Part shown: piece by piece, positions 1 through 9,047 of the stretch | Layout of the letters: every line of letters begins with the position of its first letter | Numbering within the stretch: position 1 is the stretch's first letter | NCBI GenBank assembly: GCA_016702605.1 | Contig: JADJDQ010000002.1 | Coordinates: 207,001 to 271,000 of the forward strand | Reading direction: 5' to 3' | DNA from: Candidatus Intricatilinea gracilis | GTDB lineage: Bacteria; Pseudomonadota; Gammaproteobacteria; Burkholderiales; Burkholderiaceae_C | DNA length: 64,000 nt | Position numbers and translations under genes: made by a program | The notes under the pieces: model-generated | Told to the model about the DNA's origin: nothing | What the model saw: only the letters and a program-made list of their open reading frames with translations | Databases searched by the model: none

Positions 1-53
1 CTCAGGTCGTAGGGTGACATTCCCACCAGCCCATCATGAAGAGTTCGGAGTAC

Positions 54-78
54 AAAAAAATGGCCGGCTAGGCCGGCC
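54..78 (-). terminator. Rho-independent terminator after urtA
   Basis: On the minus strand a perfect 7-bp stem (GGCCGGC / GCCGGCC, 3-nt loop, 62-78) is followed after one A by seven T (60-54). This is a textbook intrinsic terminator for transcription coming from urtA. A second perfect 8-bp hairpin (CCGAAGGT / ACCTTCGG, 92-112) lies between it and the urtA stop. Together they suggest urtA is transcribed as a single gene or strongly attenuated before any downstream urt genes. Confidence 0.85.
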
Positions 79-199
79 CGGGTCGGGTGCACCGAAGGTT
101 TCAGACCTTCGGCTCACACCGTCCACACACGCCGCCCAGCGGGGCGGCCATCGGCTGGCGATGGCCTCGCAGGCGGCGTGCCTGCTGCGGTAGCAGTGA

Positions 200-1486
200 C
201 TACTTCTTGGCAGCGACGACCGGCTCGTCCTTCTTGCCCTTGTTCTCGGGGATGAAGGGGCTCCAGGGCTGGGCCTTGACCGGACCCGGCGTCTTCCACA
301 CCACATTGAACTGGCCGTCGGCCTTGACTTCACCGATGAACACCGGCTTGTGCAGGTGATGGTTCTTGGCGTCCATGGTGGAGGTGAAACCACCTGGGGC
401 CTTGTAGGTCTGGCCAGCCATGGCGGCGATGACCTTGTCGGTATCGGTCGACTTGGCCTTGGTCACGGCCTGGGCCCACATGTTGAAGCCGATGTAGGTG
501 GCTTCCATCGGGTCGTTGGTGAGCGGCTTGTCCTTGTGACCGGCGATGCCCTTGGCCTTGGCGTAGTCGCCCCACTTCTTGACGAACTCGGTGTTGGCCG
601 GGCTCTTGATCGACATGAAGTAGTTCCAGGCGGCCAGGTGGCCGACCAGCGGCTTGGTGTCCACGCCGCGCAGCTCTTCTTCACCCACGCTGAACGCCAC
701 CACCGGCACGTCGGTCGCCTTCAGGCCCTGGTTGCCCAGTTCCTTGTAGAAGGGCACGTTGGAGTCACCGTTGATGGTCGACACCACGGCAGTCTTCTTG
801 CCTTCGGAAGCGAACTTCTTGATCTTGGCGATGATCGACTGGTAGTCGGCGTGGCCGAACGGGGTGTATTCCTCGATGATGTCCTCGTCCTTCACACCCT
901 TGCTGTGCAGGAAGGAACGCAGGATCTTGTTGGTGGTACGCGGGTAGACGTAGTCGGTGCCCAGCAGCACGAAGCGCTTGGCGCTGCCGCCATCCTTGCT
1001 CATCAGGTATTCGACGGCCGGGATCGCTTGCTGATTCGGAGCAGCGCCTGTGTAGAACACGTTCTTGCTGAGCTCTTCACCTTCGTACTGCACGGGATAG
1101 AACAGCAGGCCGTTGAGTTCTTCGTAGACCGGCAGCACCGACTTGCGGCTCACCGAGGTCCAGCAACCGAAGGTCACGGCAACCTTGTCCTGCGTCAGCA
1201 GCTGCTTGGCCTTTTCGGCGAACAGCGGCCAGTTCGACGCGGGGTCGACGACCACGGGCTCGAGCTTCTTGCCCAGCAGGCCGCCCTTGGCGTTGATCTC
1301 GTCGATCGCCATCAGCACGGTGTCCTTGAGGACCGTTTCCGAGATGGCCATGGTGCCCGACAGCGAATGCAGCACGCCGACCTTGATGGTGTCGGCGGCC
1401 TGCGCCCACATCGGCAGGGCAATGGCGCTGACACCGATGGCGACGGCGCTCAGGCGTTGAGCAAATTGGCGACGGGTAGCTTGCAT
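200..1486 (-). CDS. urtA: Urea ABC transporter substrate-binding protein UrtA
   Basis: A 428-residue periplasmic binding protein of the branched-chain amino acid/amide family, presenting urea to an UrtBCDE permease. The mature region opens with DTIKVGVLHSLSGTMAISE and contains FGCWTSVSRKSVLPV and PVQYEGEE, blocks typical of UrtA. A Tat-like signal (MQATRRQFAQRL, hydrophobic stretch, AQA) precedes it. I start at the ATG at 1486 because AGGAG lies about 9 nt upstream; the frame stays open 60 codons further, but that stretch is low-complexity and precedes the signal peptide. The urtB-E genes are not visible and a terminator follows directly. Urease genes on the plus strand 27 kb away would use the imported urea. 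Confidence 0.95.
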   Translation of the reverse strand: MQATRRQFAQRLSAVAIGVSAIALPMWAQAADTIKVGVLHSLSGTMAISETVLKDTVLMAIDEINAKGGLLGKKLEPVVVDPASNWPLFAEKAKQLLTQDKVAVTFGCWTSVSRKSVLPVYEELNGLLFYPVQYEGEELSKNVFYTGAAPNQQAIPAVEYLMSKDGGSAKRFVLLGTDYVYPRTTNKILRSFLHSKGVKDEDIIEEYTPFGHADYQSIIAKIKKFASEGKKTAVVSTINGDSNVPFYKELGNQGLKATDVPVVAFSVGEEELRGVDTKPLVGHLAAWNYFMSIKSPANTEFVKKWGDYAKAKGIAGHKDKPLTNDPMEATYIGFNMWAQAVTKAKSTDTDKVIAAMAGQTYKAPGGFTSTMDAKNHHLHKPVFIGEVKADGQFNVVWKTPGPVKAQPWSPFIPENKGKKDEPVVAAKK

Positions 1487-1752
1487 GGGCGAATGCTCCT
1501 GGGGTTGAACTGAGGGTGATTCCGTTGGGAGATATCTGGAACGGATGCACTCAGTGTGTGCGCCAGGGGCAGGTCGTGAAATACGACGGATGGCGTAGCA
1601 AGCAGGTGGTGCAGACAAGGTGTTCATGCACCAGATGCAGCCACTTGCTGCACCGCAAGGCTGCACGGGGTGAGTCGAATCCGGCCGTCACGTTCCGGCA
1701 GTCATCGCACCTCAAAGTGCTGGCGGCTTCGCCGCACGACCGCCGGCCCGGC

Positions 1753-3225
1753 TCAGACTGCCGGCCAACTCACGGTCGCGTTCAGTCCGCCCAGCGTTGC
1801 CGACTTGCCGAGTCGTACCTCGGCACCGTGCACTGCGGCAATACGTTTGACGATGGACCAGCCCAGGCCGCTGCCGCCCTGGCCGCTGCCCAGCACGCGA
1901 AAGAAGCGTTCGCCGACGCGGGCGCGGTCGGTGTCGGTGATGCCGGGGCCACTGTCCTGCACCGACAGCTGCACGGCCGAGCCGCCGCGGGTGATCGCCA
2001 CGTCGATGGTGGCGCCCGGCGGGCTGTAACGCACGGCGTTGTCGATCAGGTTGCGCGCCAGCACGGACAACAAGGTGGCGTCGCCATTGACCAGGCAGTC
2101 GCCGGTCGGCGCGTCGAACTCGAGTGTCTGCTGCTTGTGCAGTGCATGGATGGCCTGTTCGGACAACACGCTGCGCACCAGCGCCGGTAGGTCGATGGGA
2201 CCGAGTTTGGGTGTGGTGCCGGCCTCGAGGCGCGACAACGTCAGCAGTTGCTCGACCAGGCGAGTGGCACGGTCACAACCTTCCAGCGTGGCCTGCAGCG
2301 CATGGCGGCGCAGGCCGAAGTCGGCTTCACCCAGCGCCACCTGGGCCTGGGTGCGGATGGCCGCGATGGGCGTGCGCAATTCGTGCGCGGCGTCGGCGGT
2401 GAAGCGCCGTTCGCTTTCCATCAGCTCGGCGATACGCGCGAACAGGCCGTTGAGTTCATCGAGCATGGGCGTCATCTCGGACGGCGCACCGTCCAGCACC
2501 ACCGGGTGCAGCGACTGCGGCTGGCGCTGCGCCAGCTTCTCGCCCAGCCGGCGCAGTGGCGCCACCCCGCTGTACACCGCCCACCAGGCCGCCAGGGCCA
2601 GCAGCGGCAGGGCCAGTGCCATGGGGGCCAGCGTGTTGCGCAGCACGGCCCACAGGATGGACTGGCGCGACTCGAGCCGTTCACCCACGTAGACCCGCAC
2701 GTCGCGCTCGGCCCCCAGCGCCGTGTAGACGCGCCAATCGACACCGTCGAGCCGTGTCGTTGCAAAACCGCCGGCCGACGCCTTGACGGTCGACGGGCGC
2801 TGGTGGGGCTTGTCCGGGTAGACGTCGGTACCGGCTGCCGCCCCACTGTCGGCGCGTTGTTCGGCCGTCATCATGGGTGTGATCGGCGCATTGGCCGAGC
2901 GCAGCACCAGCCGGCCTTCATGAAATACCTGGAAGGCCGCCGCCGGTGCGTAGCGGTGCAACATGGGGGCGTCGAGTGACTCATGGGCGTCGTCGTCGGC
3001 AGAGTCCAGCTCATCCAGGCCGTGATCCTCGCGGCCCTCGATCTCGTGCATCTGCTGCACCACCAGCAGCGCGGCGGCCTGGGCCAGATGGCCATCGAGC
3101 AGTTCGTCGAGCTCGTGGCGCACATCCACCCAGGTGCGGGCGGCGGTGACGAGCCACACGGTCACCACCAGCCCGAGCACCAGCACCAGCAGGCGGCCCT
3201 GCAACGAGCGTGGCTGCAGGGTCAC
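1753..3225 (-). CDS. qseC: QseC/TctE-type sensor histidine kinase
   Basis: A 490-residue membrane kinase. It has an N-terminal membrane helix (about residues 11-30), a periplasmic domain to about 170, a second helix near 185-205, a HAMP-like linker, an H-box AAHELRTPIAAIRTQAQ, N-box NLIDNAVRYSPP and G-boxes DSGPGI and GSGLGWSIV. The start is a GTG whose bases overlap the response-regulator stop (GTGA, 3222-3225), so the two are translationally coupled. It is the last gene of the SHP cytochrome unit; QseBC homologues accompany this cluster in other proteobacteria. The signal sensed is unknown. The symbol is by homology of family and context only. Confidence 0.85.
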   Translation of the reverse strand: MTLQPRSLQGRLLVLVLGLVVTVWLVTAARTWVDVRHELDELLDGHLAQAAALLVVQQMHEIEGREDHGLDELDSADDDAHESLDAPMLHRYAPAAAFQVFHEGRLVLRSANAPITPMMTAEQRADSGAAAGTDVYPDKPHQRPSTVKASAGGFATTRLDGVDWRVYTALGAERDVRVYVGERLESRQSILWAVLRNTLAPMALALPLLALAAWWAVYSGVAPLRRLGEKLAQRQPQSLHPVVLDGAPSEMTPMLDELNGLFARIAELMESERRFTADAAHELRTPIAAIRTQAQVALGEADFGLRRHALQATLEGCDRATRLVEQLLTLSRLEAGTTPKLGPIDLPALVRSVLSEQAIHALHKQQTLEFDAPTGDCLVNGDATLLSVLARNLIDNAVRYSPPGATIDVAITRGGSAVQLSVQDSGPGITDTDRARVGERFFRVLGSGQGGSGLGWSIVKRIAAVHGAEVRLGKSATLGGLNATVSWPAV

Positions 3226-3896
3226 GCGGGTGTGCCTTCGCGCAGCAACACGTAGCCCACACCACGCACGGTCTGGATCAACCCGACACCCAGCTTGCGG
3301 CGCAGGTGGTGCACGTGCACCTCGATGGAATTGCTCTCCACCTCCTGGCCCCAGCCGTAGACATGTTGCTCGAGCTGCTCGCGCGACAACACCCGCCCGG
3401 CGTTGAGCATCAGCGCATGCAGCAGGTCGAACTCGCGCGCCGACAACACGGCCGGCACACCGGCGCGGGTCACGCTGTGGCCGGCCGGGTCGAGCACCAC
3501 GTCCTGCGCGCTCAGCAACTCCTGCGGCTGGCCGTGGGCACGGCGGATCTGGGCCCGCAGGCGTGCGGCCAGTTCTTCCAGGTCGACCGGCTTGACGACA
3601 TAGTCGTCGGCGCCCAGGTTCAGACCGCGGATACGGTCGGGCACGGCGTCGCGCGCCGTGAGCACCAGCACCGGCAGGGTCAGGCCGGCGCGGCGGATGT
3701 TGGCCAGCACGTCCATGCCGTCCTGCAGCGGCAGGCCCAGGTCGAGCACGGCGGCGCTGTAGTTGTTCTGGGCGCGCAATTCACGTTCGGCGGCCACGCC
3801 GTCGCGCACCCAGTCGACCAGAAAACCCAGCTGGCGCAGGCCGGCGCGCAGGCCATCACCGAGCAAGGTGTCGTCTTCGGCAAGCAGGATGCGCAT
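3222..3896 (-). CDS. qseB: OmpR/QseB-type response regulator
   Basis: A 224-residue regulator: receiver domain (MRILLAEDDTLLGDG start, phosphoacceptor Asp in AAVLDLGLPLQDG, Lys in VVKPVDLEEL) followed by a winged-helix DNA-binding domain (LSAREFDLLHALMLNAGRVLSREQLEQ, EVHVHHLRRKLG). It is coupled to the downstream kinase by a 4-nt overlap and lies 56 bp after the cytochrome b gene. It probably controls this operon and perhaps the divergent CDF exporter; that is inferred from position. Confidence 0.9.
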   Translation of the reverse strand: MRILLAEDDTLLGDGLRAGLRQLGFLVDWVRDGVAAERELRAQNNYSAAVLDLGLPLQDGMDVLANIRRAGLTLPVLVLTARDAVPDRIRGLNLGADDYVVKPVDLEELAARLRAQIRRAHGQPQELLSAQDVVLDPAGHSVTRAGVPAVLSAREFDLLHALMLNAGRVLSREQLEQHVYGWGQEVESNSIEVHVHHLRRKLGVGLIQTVRGVGYVLLREGTPA

Positions 3897-3952
3897 GGTG
3901 ATCGGATTGTGGTGTGGACTCGGTAGCGCCGGCGCACCGAGGGCACACCGTG

Positions 3953-4849
3953 TCAGTCGTCGTCACCGCCGCGGTGGCGGCGGCCGTCAGCGGAAGAACG
4001 GCCTTCTGCGCCACGTTGTTCAGTGGCACGGCCATCGTGGGTTCGGCCGTCACCAGCGCGTCTGTCGATCACGGGCGCGCCCGGCTGTGCCCCCGAGCCG
4101 TCGCCGTGCAGGGCGAGCTGGGCGGCTGGCCGGTCGGCAACAGCGTCCTGTTCCGGCGCGATATAACGCTCCTGCCATTGCACGTACCAGAAACCCAGCA
4201 CCGCCACCAGCAAAAGTGCGGCCACACTGGTCCAGGCGCAGCGCACGCCGTCTTCGGGCCGGCCCGGCTTGCGCCCGCTGACCATGGCAGCCACCAGGTT
4301 CTCGCCGTGCAACTTGCTGCTCAGCAGCACCGCAGCCAGGTGCAGGCCGATCAGCGCAATCATCGAATTGGCGGCCAGTTCGTGCAGCTCTGCGACGACG
4401 TCTCCACCGATGTCGTTGTAGTTGGCCCAGCCGCTGGCGCCGATCACCAAGGTCAGGCCCAGTAGCGCCAGGATGGCCAGGGCACCAGCTGGGTTGTGGC
4501 CGGTGTGGTGTTCGGGGCGACCACGCACGATGGCGGCAAAGTAGCGCTGCACCGCCGCCGGTCCACGCACGAAGCTGGCGAAACGGGCATGACGTGTGCC
4601 GACCAGGCCCCACACCAGCCGGAACAGCACCAGCCCGACCATGGTGTAACCCAGGGTCACATGCAGCAAACGCCAGCGTTCACTTTCGGCGCTGAGCCAG
4701 GCGCCGGCGAAACAGGCCACCATGAACCAGTGGAAGACCCGCACCGGCGCGTCCCACACCAGCACCTTGGCGGCGGTGGCCGGCGGGTTGTGGTCCAGAT
4801 CGGCGGGCACGGTGGGCGACTCAGCGCGGGATACGGACGGCGTGTTCAT
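3953..4849 (-). CDS. Cytochrome b561-family membrane protein of the SHP cluster
   Basis: A 298-residue di-heme cytochrome b. Four membrane helices occupy about residues 25-205 with candidate heme histidines in VFHWFMVACFAGAW, LLHVTLGYTMVG and ELHELAANSMIALIGLHLAA. A fifth hydrophobic segment (ALLLVAVLGFWYVQW) precedes a long, charged, low-complexity tail. In characterised SHP clusters this protein is thought to pass electrons from quinol to the periplasmic diheme and SHP cytochromes. The ATG at 4849 has AGGAG seven nt upstream and overlaps the end of the diheme cytochrome gene by 29 bp. Confidence 0.85.
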   Translation of the reverse strand: MNTPSVSRAESPTVPADLDHNPPATAAKVLVWDAPVRVFHWFMVACFAGAWLSAESERWRLLHVTLGYTMVGLVLFRLVWGLVGTRHARFASFVRGPAAVQRYFAAIVRGRPEHHTGHNPAGALAILALLGLTLVIGASGWANYNDIGGDVVAELHELAANSMIALIGLHLAAVLLSSKLHGENLVAAMVSGRKPGRPEDGVRCAWTSVAALLLVAVLGFWYVQWQERYIAPEQDAVADRPAAQLALHGDGSGAQPGAPVIDRRAGDGRTHDGRATEQRGAEGRSSADGRRHRGGDDD

Positions 4850-5309
4850 CGAAGTCTCCTTCCTGTGCCTTGGGATGGCAGGCCGAACAGTTGGCGGCAC
4901 TCTTCACGGCGGGCAGCTTCCAGGTGCGGGCCGACACCTCGTCGTGTTTGCGCACGAACCAGGCGGCGCGGCTGATGCGGTCCTCGGGCGGCGCTTCGAC
5001 GACACGGCGATGGGTGCCGGCGTTGTCGATCAACCAGGTCGACAGCTCCTTGGCCGTGGCGGCGTCGAGCGAGGCATCCACACCGAAGTGTTTGCCCAGG
5101 TTGGCGCTCAGGCGTTGCCACGAGGCCGCCGGCAGCATGGCCGGCGGAAACGCCACGTGGCAGGCACCACACTCCTGCTCGAAACTGGCTGGCGCCGGGC
5201 TGCGAAGCGCCTGGCGCGGGCCGTCGGCCTGGGCCGCCAGCGGCGCCAGCAGAGCCAGGGTCAGGGCGCCGAGGCTGGCGGCAAGGGATGGGAAAGTCTT
5301 CATGGGCAT
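4821..5309 (-). CDS. dhc: Diheme cytochrome c (DHC), electron donor to SHP
   Basis: A 162-residue exported protein with a signal peptide (KTFPSLAASLGALTLALLAPLAAQA) and two CxxCH heme sites, CGACH and CSACH. It fits the dihaem cytochrome c family found beside SHP. Two in-frame ATGs (5309 and 5303) begin the signal; neither has a clear Shine-Dalgarno, and the reading frame upstream is antisense-like noise. It lies 31 bp after shp and overlaps the cytochrome b gene, so it is probably translated by coupling. Confidence 0.85.
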   Translation of the reverse strand: MPMKTFPSLAASLGALTLALLAPLAAQADGPRQALRSPAPASFEQECGACHVAFPPAMLPAASWQRLSANLGKHFGVDASLDAATAKELSTWLIDNAGTHRRVVEAPPEDRISRAAWFVRKHDEVSARTWKLPAVKSAANCSACHPKAQEGDFDEHAVRIPR

Positions 5310-5340
5310 GGGGTATTCGGTGTCGCTGCGAGCCACGGGC

Positions 5341-5781
5341 TCACTGTTTGAGGGTAAGCAACCAGGCCAACACGTCGGCCTTTTCGGCTGGTGTGCATTC
5401 GCGCCCCACCACGTCGTTGCAGTTGCGCCTGAACCATTTCTCGACCTTGGCTTCGTCGGTGAAACGATCGGCGTTGAAGGCTGGTGCCAGTGGTGCGATC
5501 GACTTGCCGGTCGACGCATGTTTGCTGGCCTTGACCGGCAGCTCGCCGTGGCACGACGAACAGCTCCACTCGCGACCATGGCGCGTGGTGAAGAACTGCT
5601 GACCCCGGTCGGCAGCCGCCGGCCGCCCGGCCGCTGCACTGAGACCAGCCAGCACCTGGGCCGGTGTGGCAGCCTGCGCCGCAGGCAGCAGTGATGCCGA
5701 CACACTCAGCCCCATCAACAGGGCCAGGGCCGAAGAACGAACTCGCAGGGAAGTCATGGTGAGTGATCGAAAGTTGGACAA
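5341..5781 (-). CDS. shp: SHP-type oxygen-binding cytochrome c (DUF1924)
   Basis: A 146-residue exported monoheme cytochrome: signal peptide ending AQA, heme site CSSCHG, then NCNDVVGREC, the loop that in characterised sphaeroides heme proteins carries the labile Asn ligand and a disulfide. It is the first gene of the shp-dhc-cytb-qseBC unit. The start is probably TTG at 5781, because AAGGAG sits 8 nt upstream of it, while the next ATG (5757) has no ribosome site. SHP binds oxygen and nitric oxide in vitro; its cellular job is unsettled. Confidence 0.85.
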   Translation of the reverse strand: MSNFRSLTMTSLRVRSSALALLMGLSVSASLLPAAQAATPAQVLAGLSAAAGRPAAADRGQQFFTTRHGREWSCSSCHGELPVKASKHASTGKSIAPLAPAFNADRFTDEAKVEKWFRRNCNDVVGRECTPAEKADVLAWLLTLKQ

Positions 5782-6026
5782 GATGTGGGCTCCTTGGTCA
5801 GCATGGTCGCGACCGCGTCTTATGGTTTTCTGATCTGCCGGGCGCCGCGCCAGTCCAGATCAAGCCTGCCGCCCGCCAACCACCACACATCGGTCCCGGG
5901 CGTGACGCCCTGCCCATTCGGCCGACAGGCAAGCGTCGGTCGCCCGACTCAGGGCGGCATCAGACTTGCACCCGCAAAATCCCCGACCACCACGACGATC
6001 ACGACCAACCCGCCGCGCGGCCTGCC

Positions 6027-6977
6027 ATGCTCTATTCCTCAGCCGACCACGATCACGAAGACACCCCCCACAGCACGGTCGAACGTGCCGTGGCCGCAGC
6101 CCGCAGCACCTGGATCAGCGTGGTCGTCAATGTGTTGCTCACCATCACGCAGATCAGCGTGGGTGTGATGGCCAAGTCGCAGGGCCTGGTGGCCGACGGC
6201 ATCCATTCACTCTCGGACCTGGTGGCCGACGTCGTCGTGCTGTTTGCCAACCATCACAGCAAGAAAGACGCGGACGCCGACCACCCCTACGGCCACCAGC
6301 GCTTCGAGACGGCCGCCTCGCTCGTGCTCGGCCTGCTGCTGCTCGCCGTGGGCGTGGGCATGTTGTGGTCGGCCGTGCACAAGCTCGAGTCGCCCGAGAC
6401 CGTGCCCCAGGTGCACATCGTCGCCCTGTGGGTGGCCGGCGCCGCCCTGGTCGCCAAGGAGGCGCTGTTTCGCTACATGCTGGCGGTGGCCAAACGCGTC
6501 AAGTCGAGCATGCTGGTGGCCAACGCCTGGCACGCCCGCTCGGACGCCGCCTCGTCTCTCGTCGTGGGTGTAGGCATCGTCGGCAATCTGCTGGGTTTCC
6601 CCATCCTCGACCCCATCGCCGCCCTCATCGTGGGATTCATGGTCACCAAGATGGGCTGGAGCTTCGGCTGGGACGCGCTGCACGACCTGATGGACCGGGC
6701 GGTGGACGACGAAGAAGTCGGCGCCATCCGCCAGACCCTGACCGACACCCCCGGCGTGAGCGGCGTGCACGACGTGCGCACCCGCAAGATGGGCGACATG
6801 ATCATCGTCGACGCCCACATCGAGGTCGACGCCACCCTCAGCGTCGAAGCCGGCCACGACATCGCCGTCGCCGCCCAGCAGCGTGTCATGCAGCACCACC
6901 GCGTGCTGCGCCTCATGACCCACGTGGACCCGTGGCATCGCCCCGACCTGGATCACGCGAAGGTTGCGACGGGCTGA
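6027..6977 (+). CDS. Cation diffusion facilitator metal exporter
   Basis: A 316-residue CDF transporter, exporting divalent metals such as Zn, Fe, Mn or Co from the cytoplasm by proton antiport. The metal-site pair is visible: DGIHSLSD in helix 2 and HARSDAASS in helix 5. About six membrane helices occupy residues 20-205, followed by the cytoplasmic ferredoxin-like domain (VHDVRTRKMGDMIIVDAHIEV, HVDPW). Its N-terminus is His-rich. It is divergent from the SHP cluster across 245 bp, so the two may share regulation. Metal specificity cannot be read from sequence. Confidence 0.92.
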   Translation: MLYSSADHDHEDTPHSTVERAVAAARSTWISVVVNVLLTITQISVGVMAKSQGLVADGIHSLSDLVADVVVLFANHHSKKDADADHPYGHQRFETAASLVLGLLLLAVGVGMLWSAVHKLESPETVPQVHIVALWVAGAALVAKEALFRYMLAVAKRVKSSMLVANAWHARSDAASSLVVGVGIVGNLLGFPILDPIAALIVGFMVTKMGWSFGWDALHDLMDRAVDDEEVGAIRQTLTDTPGVSGVHDVRTRKMGDMIIVDAHIEVDATLSVEAGHDIAVAAQQRVMQHHRVLRLMTHVDPWHRPDLDHAKVATG

Positions 6978-7321
6978 GATTCCCCACGTCGGCCATCGGC
7001 ATCAGGGCGTTCCAGCACCTCGGCATCGGCTCGGGCACTCAGCTGTCCGGCACCTCTGCGGGCCTGGCAGGGGCAGCGTCGATGTGGCGCTTGGACATGC
7101 CAGGCGCGACCTTGATCGTCGTTATGATCCGCGCGCCGAGCACCAGGGCGACGCTGCACCACGTGATCTCGATCGGCTGGGGCAGCTGGGCGCTTGTGTT
7201 CTTCGGCGCCCCTCCTCGGCGCTGCCGCTGCAGTCTCGAATGCGGTGTTGTTGTTGGTGGTACCGCGGCTGTCTGCCTGGCGGTGCCGCGTGATTGATGG
7301 AACCCTGCCGCAAGGAGCAGC
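6978..7321 (+). other. Gene-free spacer before the TerC fusion
   Basis: A 344-bp stretch without a supportable gene. A minus-10-like TATGAT lies at 7123-7128 but without a good minus-35 at the right spacing. The strong ribosome site AAGGAG (7312-7317) belongs to the next gene. I looked for the conserved blocks of the manganese (yybP-ykoY) riboswitch that often precedes TerC-type genes and did not find them. Confidence 0.5.
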
Positions 7322-8479
7322 ATGATGGACTTGAGTAGCCCGACCTTCTGGATATCGGTCGGCCAGATTATCTTGATCGACATCTTGCTGGGTGGTGACA
7401 ACGCGGTGGTCATCGCGCTGGCCTGCCGCAAGTTGCCGCCGGAGCTGCGCTCCAAGGGCGTGATGTGGGGCGTGGTGGGTGCGGTCGCCGCACGCATCGT
7501 GATGATCTTCTTTGCGCTGCAGCTGCTGGCGCTGCCGTGGCTCAAGGCCGTCGGCGCAATCCTGTTGCTGTGGATCGGCGTCAAGCTGATGGTGCCCGAA
7601 CACGAAGAGGGTCACGGCAAGCTCGAAGGCGGCTCGACCTTGTGGAGCGCGGTGCGCACCGTGATCGTGGCCGACGCGGTGATGAGCCTGGACAACGTGA
7701 TTGCCGTGGCTGCCGCAGCAGACGGCCACCTCGGCCTGGTGGTGTTCGGCATCCTGGTCAGCGTGCCCATCATCGTGTGGGGCAGCAAGTTCGTGCTGAT
7801 GTTGATCGATCGTTTCCCGCTCGTCGTCGTGTTCGGCGCCGCGCTGCTGGGCTGGATCGCCGGCGGCATGCTGGTCGGTGACGTGGCCTGGAAGACCTGG
7901 CTCGAGTCGCAGCCGGGCTGGACCGAACGTGCCGCCTCGGTGGCCGGGGCGGTCTTCGTCGTGGCAGTGGGCAACCTGGTGGTGTGGCGGCGCCGCCGCG
8001 CGCAGCCGGCAGCCGCCGCCGGCGCGGTGGCCATGCCCGGTGCCTTGCGGCGCATCCTGATCGCGACCGATGGTTCACCCAGCGCGGCGCAGGCATTGCG
8101 CCAGGCGATGACACTGCGCAGCCAGCTGCGCGACGGCGCCCAGACCGAGCTGCATCTGGTCAACGTGCAGCGCCCGGTGTCGGGCAACGTCTCGACTTTT
8201 GTTGCGACCGGCTCGATCGAGGATTACTACAAGGAACTCGCCGACCAGGCACTGGCCGATGCACGAACGGTGCTGACCGAAGCCGGTGTGCCGTTCCAGG
8301 AACACCGCCGCGTCGGCTCGCCGGGTGAGTCCATCGCAGCGGTGGCCACCGAAATCGGTTGCGACCTGATCACCATGGGCTCGCGCGGCCTGGGCACCCA
8401 CACCGGCGCCCTGCTCGGCTCGGTCACATCGGCAACGCTCGAAAACGCCGGCGTGCCGGTGCTCGTGGTGCGCGGCTGA
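7322..8479 (+). CDS. TerC/YjbE-family membrane protein fused to a UspA domain
   Basis: A 385-residue two-domain protein. Residues 1-225 are a TerC/YjbE membrane domain with the two conserved acidic motifs LLGGDNAVVIALACR and VADAVMSLDNVIAVA. Residues about 240-385 form a universal-stress domain: RRILIATDGSPSAAQAL at the start and the ATP-binding MGSRGLG...GSVTSATLENAGVPVLVV at the end. TerC proteins are linked to metal (Mn, Ca) export and metalation of exoproteins; the UspA part would add nucleotide control from the cytoplasm. The ATG at 7325 has better spacing to AAGGAG than the one at 7322. It is probably a single-gene transcript. Confidence 0.9.
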   Translation: MMDLSSPTFWISVGQIILIDILLGGDNAVVIALACRKLPPELRSKGVMWGVVGAVAARIVMIFFALQLLALPWLKAVGAILLLWIGVKLMVPEHEEGHGKLEGGSTLWSAVRTVIVADAVMSLDNVIAVAAAADGHLGLVVFGILVSVPIIVWGSKFVLMLIDRFPLVVVFGAALLGWIAGGMLVGDVAWKTWLESQPGWTERAASVAGAVFVVAVGNLVVWRRRRAQPAAAAGAVAMPGALRRILIATDGSPSAAQALRQAMTLRSQLRDGAQTELHLVNVQRPVSGNVSTFVATGSIEDYYKELADQALADARTVLTEAGVPFQEHRRVGSPGESIAAVATEIGCDLITMGSRGLGTHTGALLGSVTSATLENAGVPVLVVRG

Positions 8480-9047
8480 AGACGGCAGCACGGGTTGCAA
8501 ATCACTGCGCCGTCGACAAGTGGCGCGGCATTGCCGGCGCGCCGTCCTGCCGCTTCGCTCGGCCAATAGGCAAGCAGTGCAAAGGCCAGCGGCGGCAGAT
8601 GGCAGGCGGCGCGCTAGGTCACCCTGGCTGCCGGCAGGTCTTGCGCCGGCAGGCGTTTGACACACGACCCGGCCGCTCATGGCGAACCAGCCCGAGCGCA
8701 GCAGCCCGGGTGTCGGCAGATGCACCAGCTCGCAGCGTTGGCGCATGAGATGTTCGGTCTGCTCGCGCCAACCTTGCAGCCACTGGCGCCGCGCCGGCTG
8801 CGGCACGCTCGGGGCAGCGCGGCAGAAGGCCTGAATCTTCCCCACCAGCGGGCGCCCGACCTCGACCGCGTCGTCCAGCTTGCCGTGGTCCTTGCCATCG
8901 GCCGCCGCATTGCGGCCGTAGGCGTGCTCGGGCCAGATCGAATCGGCCAGAAACTCGTACTGCGTGCCGACGGTGGAGCCCGGGCGGTGGCCGCTGCTGC
9001 CACCGTCCCAGGCGGACGGCCGAAGTGAATTGTCTGGCCATGAACCT
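8480..9047 (-). other. Gene-poor stretch with an unassigned minus frame
   Basis: 568 bp between the TerC fusion and the VOC gene. A minus-strand frame is open across it, with protein-like composition between about 9010 and 8640 (QYEFLADSIWPEHAYGR, GKIQAFCRAAPSVPQPARR). I recognise no family, there is no ribosome site, and the frame continues unchanged into the antisense of the TerC-UspA gene. It could be the remnant of a decayed gene. Confidence 0.25.

Noticed and set aside
1487..1752. Possible sigma-54 promoter for urtA
   Set aside because: TGGC-like boxes occur on the minus strand but none has GG and GC at the required ten-base spacing.
6978..7321. Possible manganese riboswitch before the TerC fusion
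   Set aside because: The conserved loop blocks of that riboswitch class are not present.
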